The notes beneath the pieces are model-generated. The model saw only the letters and a list, made by a program, of their open reading frames with translations. It did not search any database and was not told the DNA's origin. From Bacillota bacterium (GTDB taxonomy: Bacteria; Bacillota; Bacilli; Paenibacillales; NBRC-103111), in assembly GCA_023388055.1 (NCBI GenBank), contig JAEWGW010000016.1, forward strand, positions 186,001-250,000: a stretch of DNA of 64,000 nucleotides. Reading direction: 5' to 3'. The position numbers and the translations under genes are program-made. Shown piece after piece: positions 18,001-25,514 of the stretch. Each line of letters begins with the position of its first letter. The first letter of the stretch is position 1.

Positions 18001-21000
18001 ATGAGCTTTGGGTGGATGGACGGGGTCCTGTCAGCTTCGATGCCGGGCTCAAAGATATAGAGCCGGGCAATCCCAAGGATGAGCCCATTGCCATTGATTT
18101 GCAGCTTCCCGGAAGCGGTCCGGCCATTACCGTCAAGGCATTGGAAAAACCGGAGACCTTCCCTAACCAGACGAAGTGGAATGAGGATGTAGCAGCGCTG
18201 TCTGCAGCCAAACCGGCGACTCCCTCATATACGCCTGCGTCATCCTCTCTGCAAAGCAGGGTGGGCGTTGAGGTGCCGCGGTCACCGCTGGAAGTGAATT
18301 TCGTTTATTTGCCCCACGGCATGAGCGCAGGAGGGTTCTTCCACTCGGAGCATCCGGAGAATGCCGCCAGCTACCAGAATATCGGCAGTCCCGCGGATTA
18401 TGCCGCTTATGTGGCGGACACGGGTTATGACCGCGTATTCGAATACGCTAACTTCAGCGCAAATTCGCCAGAGTCCAATAATCATGACAAAGTAGCCAAG
18501 GAGCTGGCAGACCGTGGAGTCCAGTTCGGGCTGATACCTATGACGGATCTGAATTACTTCGATCTGCGCAGCCAGAATCTGCCGTTCTATACCACGTATC
18601 TGCCGGATTACCATCAGCCGCTGTACCGGATATTGCAGCTGGGACTCCAGCGTCTCGGCGTTTACCCCAATCTGGCAGGAGTCAGCCTGGGTGCGGATAA
18701 TGCCGGTTATGCCCAATACTGGGACTGGGCGCCGCCTCATCCCAACCGTCCGTGGGGGAGGGCGTATGAGCAGTTCCGGACACTGGACGGCCAATCCCTG
18801 ATCACCCCCATTGCCCCTAGCCTGCAGGGATCCTACAACCCGAAGGCCCATGAGCAATTTGCGGATAATACCAAGTCCTTTACCGATTATATTGCCCGTT
18901 ACAACGAAACCTTCCGGAATTACGGTTACTTCGCCCAGGCTGTTAACGCTGTAGATCCGAGCTTGGCAATGACCACCGGCTCCTTCGGCAGCTCTCCCGG
19001 CGTAGGTGCGCGGGGCGGCTGGAATTGGGCCACCATCCCGGGCAAGGAGATGCATGAGGAAATACCGGTGCAAAGCGCTTATGACTGGAATGAGCTGGAC
19101 ACCTCGAAGCCCCTCCATCAGGTAGCTCTGCTGGACCGGCTGAAGAGCTACAATCCTGTGAAGCCTACCTGGGCCCTTCAGGATGATTTCTCCTTATTCT
19201 TCGGCAAGGCAGACCGGGAGAAAACCTATGCCATGACGCTGACCCGGGGTATTCAGTCCATTGGCACCAACTCTCTGCCCAATGACAAGGGAAGTCTGGC
19301 GAAGCCGCAGATGATCGCCGAGCAGAAGGAGCTGTACCAATGGATCCACAAGTATGGCGGGGCATATGCCATAACCGAGCCGGAGCCGTCCATCGGCATC
19401 CTGTATGTCAATGAGCAAGCCCTCCTGCGGGCGGGATATGCGCCGGATAATGCCGGATCCGCTCCTACCGAGCAGGGGCTGCTGAATGCTTCACATGAGG
19501 GCAAGGTGACGGAGGCCTTGTTTATGACTCATGCTGCCGGCTGGCCCTCCAAGGTCATTACACCGGAGGAGCTGAAGAGAGGGCTGCCCTCCTCGGTGAA
19601 AACCATTCTGCTCACAGGCTTGAACCAATATGACGACAGCTGGCATTGGTATGACGGCATTACAGCCGAGCTGGCCGCCTTTGTGGGCAACGGCGGAACC
19701 ATACTCCGGGATGCGGAATCCGTATCTCCTGTAGAATCCGTGGCGTCCGGTATGAATATCCGGGCGTATACCATTCAGAGCCATACGGATCAGACCCAGC
19801 TGCTGCTGTCGCGGAATGCCGAGAATATCTCCCTTCTCCGTACTCTGATGGACGGAAAAGAGCAGCCAGCAGCCGTATCCGACAGCTCTACCGTATGGGC
19901 TGTGCCTACTCGTGCGGGGGATACCCGCTATGTGACGGTGCTTAATGAGCTCCACCGGACAGATCCGGGGAACGAGCAGCATCTAGTGGGTCAAACCGGA
20001 GACATTTCCTGGAATACCTCGCGGCCGATCTATGACGTCCGTCTTGGGAGGAAGGTGACGGAAGCGGAGGCGTCCCAGGTGGATCTCCAAAGCCATGGCT
20101 TCCAGTGGTATGCACTGCCCCCTGCTGAAGTTACAGCACCTGCAATTTCGTTAACCGTGGGCGAAGACGGCTATTACGAGGCCTATGCGGTTATTGCCAA
20201 CCCGGATCCCATGACGGGGATTCCGCTGGAATGGACCGTAACGTCTACCGGCGGAGCAAGCCCTGCCACCATATATTCGGCAACCGGCCTGAATGCGCGG
20301 TTACCTGTTAAGGCAACCGATGGCGGCAGTTATACGGTTACGGTCAAGGAGCTGCTGAGCGGTTTGACAGCCAGTGTGCCGCTTACCGTGTCTCCCCAGC
20401 CTGCCCCGGCAGAGGGGAATGTGGCGGTGGACCGGGAGGAGCTGGTGCAAGCCTTTGCTGCCCGTACGGATAAACCTCTCACCATTGCTCTGACGGCCAG
20501 CCAGAACGCCGATGCGGCCATTGTGGCGCAAGCTAACCGCCTGGTCCAATATTACACAGGCAAGGGCCGCAGCGCTGCGCTTGGGCTGGCAGAGCCCGGC
20601 GGTGTGGTGAGGAGTCTGCAGGAATTCAAAACCTATTTGGCTTATCCCCAATGGAAAACGGAGGAATCCGATCTGGTCCTGATGGGCTCCAGCTCTACCA
20701 ATGTGCTGATTCTGGATCAGGCCAGAGGGTTCCTGCTGCCGGAGCAAGGAACCGGTTTGTCCGCAGGGAAAGCGGCGGTCTCTTATACCAACTCGCCTTT
20801 TGTGGGCGAATATGACGTTGTGAACATCATTGCCAACGATGCAGCGGGGATTACGGCGGCTGTGGATGCTTTGACCATGCTCTCTGACCCTAAGCCTCAG
20901 GCGCCGAAGCTGCTGCAGGCAACACTGCGCACCGCTTCTTCCATCGCACTGTCCTGGAGCGGTGAAGCCTCCGGTTATACGGTTGAACGGCGGAACAACG

Positions 21001-23177
21001 GCAGCCCCGTTTGGGAAACGGCAGGCACCACAAGCCAAGGGCAAACCATCTTTACAGACAGTGGCCTGCTTCCGGATACTCTCTATACCTACCGCATTCG
21101 TGCCACAGGAACAGCCGGCACCTCCGTCCCCAGTGAAGAGGCGCGAATGTATACCTTGGGGGGAGCGGGAGAGGGGGCGCTGCCTAAGGCACCCGCCAAT
21201 CTTGCCGCGGTTGGCCAGCGTGAAACGGAAATCGATCTTGTATGGATTGCATCAGCGGATGCAGGCAGCATTGCCGGATATGAGATTTATGCAGATGGAG
21301 TAAAGGTAAATCCGGTGGAGGTGACAGGAACGGCGTATACCGTTACCGGATTGAACCCGGGGGTCAGCTACGTGTTCACCGTCCGGGCTAAGGATACGGC
21401 AGGCAGCTTGTCGGCTGCCAGCTCCGGACTGACGGCAGCTACACTTCCGGGAGCATTGGCCCGGGAGGGGTGGACCGCCACTGCATCCCATAATTCGGGA
21501 GGTGCAGTCCGGGGGATAGATGCCAGCGCCACTACCCGTTGGGATACTGGCGCCAACCAAGCGGCAGGGCAGTATTATCAGGTGGATCTGGGCCATACAG
21601 CGGTATTTAATAAGCTGGTGCTGGACGCTTCGGGCAGCTCGGGTGACTTCCCCCGCGGTTATGCTGTGACCGTATCCGCTGACGGCACCGCCTGGAGTGC
21701 TCCTGTGGCTTCCGGAAGCGGGGCGGCGGTCACGGCCGTCACCTTCGCGGAACAGCAAGCCCGATATGTGAGGATTACATTGACAAGTGGCATTTCCCGC
21801 TATTGGTCCATCCATGATCTGGCTCTGTTCAACCAGGATACAGAGGCTCCGGCAGCACCCGGGCAGCTGGAGATCGTCAAGATAACCTCCAACTCAGTCG
21901 ATCTGGTGTGGCAGCTGTCTCACGACAATCTGGCCGTAAGCGGTTATGATGTGTACGCCAATGGCAGCAAGCTCAATTCGGTGATGGTCGCCGGAACGTC
22001 CTTTACCGCCACCGGTCTTACGCCTGCGACGGTTTACACCTTTACCGTCAAGGCGATGGACCTTGCCGGGAATGGTTCACCGGACAGTCCGGCTGCCACC
22101 GCCAAAACCATGGATGCCCCCTTGAACCGAACGGGCTGGACGGCTGCCGCGTCATCTAATACCAGCCAAGCCGCTTTGGCGTTGGATGGCAACAGCAGCA
22201 CCCTGTGGAGCACCGTCACGGGTCAGACCTACGGGAATTATTTCGAGCTCCATTTAGGCGCGGAGCAAAGCTTTAATCAAGTGATACTGGATTCAGGTAC
22301 CCATACCGGGGAGTACCCCGTGAGCTATCAGCTTTATGCTTCGGGAGACGGGGTGAGCTGGGGCAATCCCATAGCTGCGGGTGCAGGAGCACCCGTTACG
22401 GTGATTTCCTTCCCGTATACAACGGCAGCTTATGTGAAAATCGTTCAGACCGGAGCCTCTTCCGCTCCGTGGAGCATGGATGAAATCCATTTATACCGCG
22501 CCGACAATGAAGCGCCTTCCACCCCATCCGGGCTCACCGCCTCCGCTATCACCGAAAAAACAGCACACTTGAGCTGGCAGCCATCGGTTGATAACGTACA
22601 GGTAGCCGGTTACCGGATATTTATCGGCACGGAGCCTTATGGTGCCACACTGGTGACAGGCACCACCCATACGGTGGAAGGGCTGGTTCCGGCATCGCCA
22701 TATACCTTCTATGTAGCGGCGGTGGATACGGCCGGGAATGTTTCGCCCCTGAGCGCTCCTGTCTCCTTTACCACGAAGGAGCCTTATTTGGACCGCACCG
22801 GCTGGACGGCAACCGCCTCCCATAATTCCGGGAGCGCCGGGAGAGCTCTGGACGGTAATACCTCTACCCGCTGGGATACGGTAACCAATCAGGTGTACGG
22901 CCAATATTTCCAGATTGATATGCAGGCTTCCCGAACCGTTAACAAGCTGGTGCTGGATGCATCGGGCAGCTCTGCTGATTACCCCCGCGGCTACAGCGTG
23001 TATGTTTCAGCGGACGGAGTGGAGTGGGGGCAGCCGGTAGCCTCCGGCACCGGGAGTTCGGTCACCACCGTAAGCTTCCCGGATCAGACCGCCCGGTTTA
23101 TCCGGATCGTACAAACCGGGGCAGTAGCCCGGTATTGGTCCATTCATGAGGCCTACGTTTATTACATTCAGCCTTAA
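15045..23177 (+). CDS. Giant secreted modular protein: FN3 / F5-8C / LamG domains with glycosidase-like core
   Basis: About 2,710 residues with a signal peptide (cleavage after ALA near residue 36). Domain order, by approximate residues: FN3 39-126, F5/8 type C 128-255, FN3 260-347, F5/8C 349-475, FN3 482-568, LamG/concanavalin-like 575-795, an unassigned beta-rich region 800-1075, an alpha/beta region like a TIM barrel 1083-1450, a region resembling the beta-galactosidase trimerisation (amidotransferase-like) domain 1450-1600, beta-rich 1600-1785, unassigned 1795-1950, FN3 1954-2039 and 2046-2135, F5/8C 2138-2265, FN3 2268-2357, F5/8C 2361-2486, FN3 2489-2578, F5/8C 2583-2711. No LPXTG or S-layer motif is seen at the C-terminus, so it is probably secreted and held by its glycan-binding modules. 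A role in attacking or binding a complex polysaccharide is inferred; the catalytic residues are not assigned. ATG 15045 has better RBS spacing (6 nt from GGAGG) than ATG 15042. It is monocistronic, with a terminator after it. Confidence 0.9.
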   Translation: MNKIAKKWTSILLVLTVMMGLVSAAFPAPFVKALADTQPPTAPTNPGSIWRTTDSIHLVWTPSTDDTGVVAYDIYDGGTLIGSTSNGSPHYGVTGLTGGGTHTFTVKARDAAGNTSAASQAYLLVNGALDRAGWSVSASHKTAEAKLAVDHLSSTRWTSGTAQTAGMWFQIDTGAAPKTYSKLVLEGSGDYIRKYSVAVSADGSTWGEPVATGTGTASVLTVEFPAQTARYIRITSNAANGNYWSVYDLNLFGEWGSDNVPPSAPAGLQASAVYDTEVQLSWTPGTDNSSVYGYDIFSGAQWVGFSQSNSFKVPGLTAGSTYSFTVTALDPAGNTSPAGPPLQVTTTGALNRTLWIAKASAGDASAKQGIDSSTSTRWTSGSAQTSGMWYQVDTGPGEKAYNKLVMDGGGDYPRKYEIRVSQDGTSWSEPVASGTGSTSRITVTFPEQTAKFVRLVLTGSAGVFWSINDLNLYGTAAPDNELPTKPTGLAAANVLDTQLDLTWNPSTDNIAVMGYNLYAGTELVTYTTGTSWQLTGLSAATAYSFRVEAVDLAGNRSVPSDALQVVTQDVIPAPLIARYEMEPDAQNASLLTDSSGLGLSGAITAPASFVDGRTGGGKALSLTGPDQAKVANTGLLDKISSEMTISAWIKPQDLNSYQPIVSKRDANWKGTTFYLGLEGNKLRFGYDYGEKWNIWTFTSPDIQAGQWFHVAVTFKEEAGVKFYVNGTLIGSVNASAVNPGALPNDVDMLIGTEWHYDSSLRAMIKYSYRGLLDSLRIYGAALTYDQIQADKNGTIATRMAVASDFDVPEKYATFRLERFDMPLGLITSSSTNSKTRQLAARVDGPDGVDWPAITLTIPQPDGPAKTVQPFAAGAEYKTEIWLQQSPKNMPTLRQPYDNVLNPGNHWVRGLYWRWGQTFMYTTDPTARTWGWDHSLWVFPVKIASSSAGSVKNVVLKSEGTEIYNSGNKTFNSLTLLLPQNEKGKPYELWVDGRGPVSFDAGLKDIEPGNPKDEPIAIDLQLPGSGPAITVKALEKPETFPNQTKWNEDVAALSAAKPATPSYTPASSSLQSRVGVEVPRSPLEVNFVYLPHGMSAGGFFHSEHPENAASYQNIGSPADYAAYVADTGYDRVFEYANFSANSPESNNHDKVAKELADRGVQFGLIPMTDLNYFDLRSQNLPFYTTYLPDYHQPLYRILQLGLQRLGVYPNLAGVSLGADNAGYAQYWDWAPPHPNRPWGRAYEQFRTLDGQSLITPIAPSLQGSYNPKAHEQFADNTKSFTDYIARYNETFRNYGYFAQAVNAVDPSLAMTTGSFGSSPGVGARGGWNWATIPGKEMHEEIPVQSAYDWNELDTSKPLHQVALLDRLKSYNPVKPTWALQDDFSLFFGKADREKTYAMTLTRGIQSIGTNSLPNDKGSLAKPQMIAEQKELYQWIHKYGGAYAITEPEPSIGILYVNEQALLRAGYAPDNAGSAPTEQGLLNASHEGKVTEALFMTHAAGWPSKVITPEELKRGLPSSVKTILLTGLNQYDDSWHWYDGITAELAAFVGNGGTILRDAESVSPVESVASGMNIRAYTIQSHTDQTQLLLSRNAENISLLRTLMDGKEQPAAVSDSSTVWAVPTRAGDTRYVTVLNELHRTDPGNEQHLVGQTGDISWNTSRPIYDVRLGRKVTEAEASQVDLQSHGFQWYALPPAEVTAPAISLTVGEDGYYEAYAVIANPDPMTGIPLEWTVTSTGGASPATIYSATGLNARLPVKATDGGSYTVTVKELLSGLTASVPLTVSPQPAPAEGNVAVDREELVQAFAARTDKPLTIALTASQNADAAIVAQANRLVQYYTGKGRSAALGLAEPGGVVRSLQEFKTYLAYPQWKTEESDLVLMGSSSTNVLILDQARGFLLPEQGTGLSAGKAAVSYTNSPFVGEYDVVNIIANDAAGITAAVDALTMLSDPKPQAPKLLQATLRTASSIALSWSGEASGYTVERRNNGSPVWETAGTTSQGQTIFTDSGLLPDTLYTYRIRATGTAGTSVPSEEARMYTLGGAGEGALPKAPANLAAVGQRETEIDLVWIASADAGSIAGYEIYADGVKVNPVEVTGTAYTVTGLNPGVSYVFTVRAKDTAGSLSAASSGLTAATLPGALAREGWTATASHNSGGAVRGIDASATTRWDTGANQAAGQYYQVDLGHTAVFNKLVLDASGSSGDFPRGYAVTVSADGTAWSAPVASGSGAAVTAVTFAEQQARYVRITLTSGISRYWSIHDLALFNQDTEAPAAPGQLEIVKITSNSVDLVWQLSHDNLAVSGYDVYANGSKLNSVMVAGTSFTATGLTPATVYTFTVKAMDLAGNGSPDSPAATAKTMDAPLNRTGWTAAASSNTSQAALALDGNSSTLWSTVTGQTYGNYFELHLGAEQSFNQVILDSGTHTGEYPVSYQLYASGDGVSWGNPIAAGAGAPVTVISFPYTTAAYVKIVQTGASSAPWSMDEIHLYRADNEAPSTPSGLTASAITEKTAHLSWQPSVDNVQVAGYRIFIGTEPYGATLVTGTTHTVEGLVPASPYTFYVAAVDTAGNVSPLSAPVSFTTKEPYLDRTGWTATASHNSGSAGRALDGNTSTRWDTVTNQVYGQYFQIDMQASRTVNKLVLDASGSSADYPRGYSVYVSADGVEWGQPVASGTGSSVTTVSFPDQTARFIRIVQTGAVARYWSIHEAYVYYIQP

Positions 23178-23200
23178 CTCGATGAACGAAACAGCAAAAG

Positions 23201-23233
23201 GCCGGAGGAACGCTTCATTGCCTCCGGCTTTTT
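23201..23233 (+). terminator. Terminator after the giant gene
   Basis: GCCGGAGG / CCTCCGGC stem with a 12-nt loop and a run of T. Confidence 0.88.
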
Positions 23234-23355
23234 GGCATGAATTGGGAAACCGGCAGAGCTGCCGAAGCATGAAACCCTTCCCTCTATTTCCCGCAAAAAC
23301 TGTACTTGGTTATACACAAATTTTCCGGTGCAATTCGCAATCGATAGTGGTAACA

Positions 23356-23364
23356 TGCTATAAT
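23356..23364 (+). promoter_or_regulatory. Extended -10 promoter candidate upstream of mecA
   Basis: TGC-TATAAT forms an extended -10 element; no good -35 hexamer is seen at 17 bp. It would give a leader of about 170 nt before the mecA start. Apart from the preceding terminator, the rest of the 23178-23542 gap shows nothing I can support. Confidence 0.35.
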
Positions 23365-23542
23365 AATAGCAGCTGGCTCGTCGGAACGTTAGTGATTCTG
23401 TCGAAGGCAGCCAGGCAGCTTGTCTCTAAGCAGCAGCGGGGACAAGCGAGGTAATTTTTGTACACTTTTTGTGCATTTCCTTCATAAACTATTACTATGG
23501 TATGCTTTTGGTTCCGAGCTGGCCAAAAAGGAGGGTCCTGTA

Positions 23543-24145
23543 ATGAAAATTGAACGTTTGAGTACCGATAAGATAAGGATTTTCCTCACTTTCGACGACT
23601 TGACGGAGCGCGGGATCCAAAAGGAGGACATGTGGCGGGAGATTCCCAAGGTCCACGAGCTGTTCAGCGAGATGATGGAGCAGGCCTATTCCGAATTAGG
23701 CTTTGATGCATCCGGTCCGCTGGCGGTTGAAGTGTTCGCGCTGCCCGCCCAAGGCATGGTGGTCATCGTGACCAGAGGCAAGATGAATAGTCCCTCTTCT
23801 GATTCCGCGGATGAAGAGGAAGATATATATGAAATGGAAGTAACTCTGGAGGAGAGCGAGCTGATATCCTACGCTTTCTCCGATTTCGAGGATTTGCTCC
23901 GAATGGCGAAGGTAGTCCTTCCTATGCTGCCTGAAGGCGGCAAGCTGTTCTCTTATAAAAACCGGTACATTCTTCAGGTGGAGCCTTCCGATTGGGATGA
24001 GAAGGACAGCCGTTACCAGGCCTTAATCGCGGTTATGTCCGAATACGGGGAAGCGACCTCGGTCACCCAGGCAGTGCTGGAGGAATACGGCAAAACCGTT
24101 ATTGCCGAGAACGCGGTTCAAGTGTTGTGCAGCCATTTTCAATAA
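23543..24145 (+). CDS. mecA: MecA-family ClpC adaptor protein
   Basis: MecA-type adaptors hand substrates such as ComK to the ClpC/ClpP protease and trigger ClpC oligomerisation. The 200-residue product begins MKIERLSTDKIRIFLT, a hallmark of the N-terminal substrate-binding domain (about 1-85), has an acidic linker (about 86-105), and a C-terminal ClpC-binding domain with SFEDLL-like sequence (here DFEDLLRMAK). The ATG at 23543 follows AAGGAGG and removes an unsupported upstream extension. By position before prsW and ypeB it corresponds to B. subtilis ypbH (mecB); the paralogue cannot be decided from sequence alone. Confidence 0.92.
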   Translation: MKIERLSTDKIRIFLTFDDLTERGIQKEDMWREIPKVHELFSEMMEQAYSELGFDASGPLAVEVFALPAQGMVVIVTRGKMNSPSSDSADEEEDIYEMEVTLEESELISYAFSDFEDLLRMAKVVLPMLPEGGKLFSYKNRYILQVEPSDWDEKDSRYQALIAVMSEYGEATSVTQAVLEEYGKTVIAENAVQVLCSHFQ

Positions 24146-24181
24146 TGCATAGAAGGCGCGCTGAAACGTTGCCCGGCCTTT

Positions 24182-24221
24182 TGCATCCTCAACACAGCGG
24201 TGGGTGAGGGTGCATTTTTTT
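24182..24221 (+). terminator. Terminator after mecA
   Basis: TGCATCCTCA / TGAGGGTGCA stem with one G-T pair and a run of seven T. Confidence 0.85.
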
Positions 24222-24314
24222 GTTCCTATTCGCAAATTACCAGACCCGGCAGGGGATGAGTTGTGATAGAATATAGTCATGTTGTTTTTGGCCAAGGGTT
24301 GGAACTGGTTGCTT

Positions 24315-24344
24315 CCGGCCAAAGGCCTGGACCTGGTTGCTTTG
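24315..24344 (+). repeat. Partial direct repeat of the two-hairpin element
   Basis: CCGGCC-AAAGGCCTGGACC followed by TGGTTGCTTTG nearly duplicates 24400-24429, 85 bp downstream. It matches only the 3' half of hairpin 2 of the element at 24356-24430, since the pairing 5' arm is missing. Confidence 0.6.
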
Positions 24345-24355
24345 TGTAGAAAGAA

Positions 24356-24430
24356 CCCCTCAAATCGGCTGTGCCGATTTCGAGGCTACCGCAACCAATC
24401 CGGCCTAAAGCCTGGACCTGGTTGCTTTGA
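24356..24430 (+). repeat. Dispersed two-hairpin element, copy B, in the prsW leader
   Basis: Hairpin 1 (24358-24385) is CCTC-AAATCGGC, loop TGT, GCCGATTT, bulged C, GAGG. It matches copy A at 4855-4882 with a T-A to C-G compensatory pair and the same bulge. Hairpin 2 (24391-24425) uses arms GCAACCA/TGGTTGC around a loop starting CCGGCC. The arms differ completely from copy A yet still pair. It ends 17 bp before the prsW start codon, directly ahead of its G-rich RBS. Confidence 0.62.
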
Positions 24431-24446
24431 AGGGGGGGACGTTTGC

Positions 24447-25145
24447 TTGTTCCTGTTGTCTATTATGGCGGCGGCCATTGCGCCGGGGCTTTCCTTGCTC
24501 GCCTACTTTTATCTGAAGGACCGCTACGAATCGGAGCCGGTGCATACGGTGATCCGCATGTTCATTATGGGGGTGCTGCTGGTATTCCCCACCATGGTGC
24601 TGCAGCGGGCCTTTGTTCTGGGTTTCGGTGAGAATCCGTTTTTGTACTCCTTCGTCTATTCCTCCTTCCTGGAGGAATTCCTCAAGTGGTTTATCCTGTA
24701 CTTCCTCATCTATAAACATCAGGCCTTCGATGAGCCTTATGACGGCATTGTCTATGCAACAGCGGTTTCGCTGGGTTTTGCCACGATGGAGAACGTGATG
24801 TACGCGCTTTTGTTCGGCCCTTCGGTTTCCTCCTTGGTGATGCGAGCCTTGCTGCCGGTGTCCGGCCATGCGCTCTTCGGGGTGATGATGGGTTACCATA
24901 TGGGCAAAGCCAAGTTCCGCGGCGGAACCTCCGAACGATCGGAGCTTGCCTATTCCCTCTGCCTGCCGGTGGTGTACCACGGGGTGTTCGATTACATTAT
25001 TCTGGACGCCAAACCCTACTGGATGTGGCTCATGATCCCCTTGATGCTGTTCCTCTGGAGGAAAAGCATGATGCGTATCAACCGGGCCAATGACCGGTCT
25101 CCCCTGCGTGCCGTGATCCGGGAAGAGGAGATTAAAATTTCCTGA
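24447..25145 (+). CDS. prsW: Site-1 intramembrane protease PrsW
   Basis: PrsW is a multi-pass membrane protease that makes the first cut in an anti-sigma factor (RsiW in B. subtilis) in response to envelope stress. The 232-residue product has about seven hydrophobic segments and the family motifs EEFLKW (conserved EE), the FDEPYDGIVYA stretch, and histidines in SGHALFGVMMGYH and VVYHGVFDY. I chose TTG 24447 because it follows a strong G-rich RBS and yields the family start ...AIAPGLSLLAYFYLKD; the longer open frame would translate the repeat region upstream. It precedes ypeB as in B. subtilis. Confidence 0.93.
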   Translation: MFLLSIMAAAIAPGLSLLAYFYLKDRYESEPVHTVIRMFIMGVLLVFPTMVLQRAFVLGFGENPFLYSFVYSSFLEEFLKWFILYFLIYKHQAFDEPYDGIVYATAVSLGFATMENVMYALLFGPSVSSLVMRALLPVSGHALFGVMMGYHMGKAKFRGGTSERSELAYSLCLPVVYHGVFDYIILDAKPYWMWLMIPLMLFLWRKSMMRINRANDRSPLRAVIREEEIKIS

Positions 25146-25205
25146 ACCTGACCATACTGGATGTAGAAGTTAAGCGACTATATCCGAGGTATACCAGGAG
25201 GCGTT

Positions 25206-25364
25206 ATGGATCGGGGCCGGACTAAAGTGAAAATCTACTGCAAGCAGTGCGGCGAGAAGTTCGTGCTGAAGGGCAAATGGGAAAAAGGCAAGCTGGAAAC
25301 GGGCTTCCGGCAATGCTTGTGCAGCAACGAAAATGATTTTGACATTGAGGTTGAGGATTACTGA
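25206..25364 (+). CDS. Small cysteine-rich protein, zinc-ribbon-like (52 aa)
   Basis: A short ORF behind AGGAGG encodes a 52-residue basic protein with CKQC (residues 12-15) and, 22 residues later, CLC (37-39), a spacing suited to binding one metal ion, followed by an acidic C-terminus. The family is not recognised. It sits between prsW and ypeB, where B. subtilis has sleB, and is closed by its own terminator. Confidence 0.62.
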   Translation: MDRGRTKVKIYCKQCGEKFVLKGKWEKGKLETGFRQCLCSNENDFDIEVEDY

Positions 25365-25366
25365 GC

Positions 25367-25415
25367 AAAGAGACATCCTACGCGGCTGACGCGTTTACAG
25401 GATCGTCTCTTTTTT
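25367..25415 (+). terminator. Terminator before ypeB
   Basis: Nested stems AAAGAGAC/GTCTCTTT, ATCCT/AGGAT and CGCG/CGCG, followed by a run of T. Confidence 0.82.
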
Positions 25416-25514
25416 GTTTTACCGCCCATGGAACGGTGTGCATAATCTGGCTGCCCGGAACGCAACCTACAACCAACCGAACCATTTTTTTCGAAAGGGG
25501 AAGCTGATGCCATC

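Noticed and set aside
15045..23177. S-layer or cell-wall-anchored protein
   Set aside because: No SLH domains and no LPXTG-type sorting signal at the C-terminus; the last domain is F5/8 type C.
24279..24446. N-terminal extension of PrsW
   Set aside because: It encodes the repeat element (LDLVAL, GLKPGPG) and lacks an RBS; TTG 24447 gives the conserved start.
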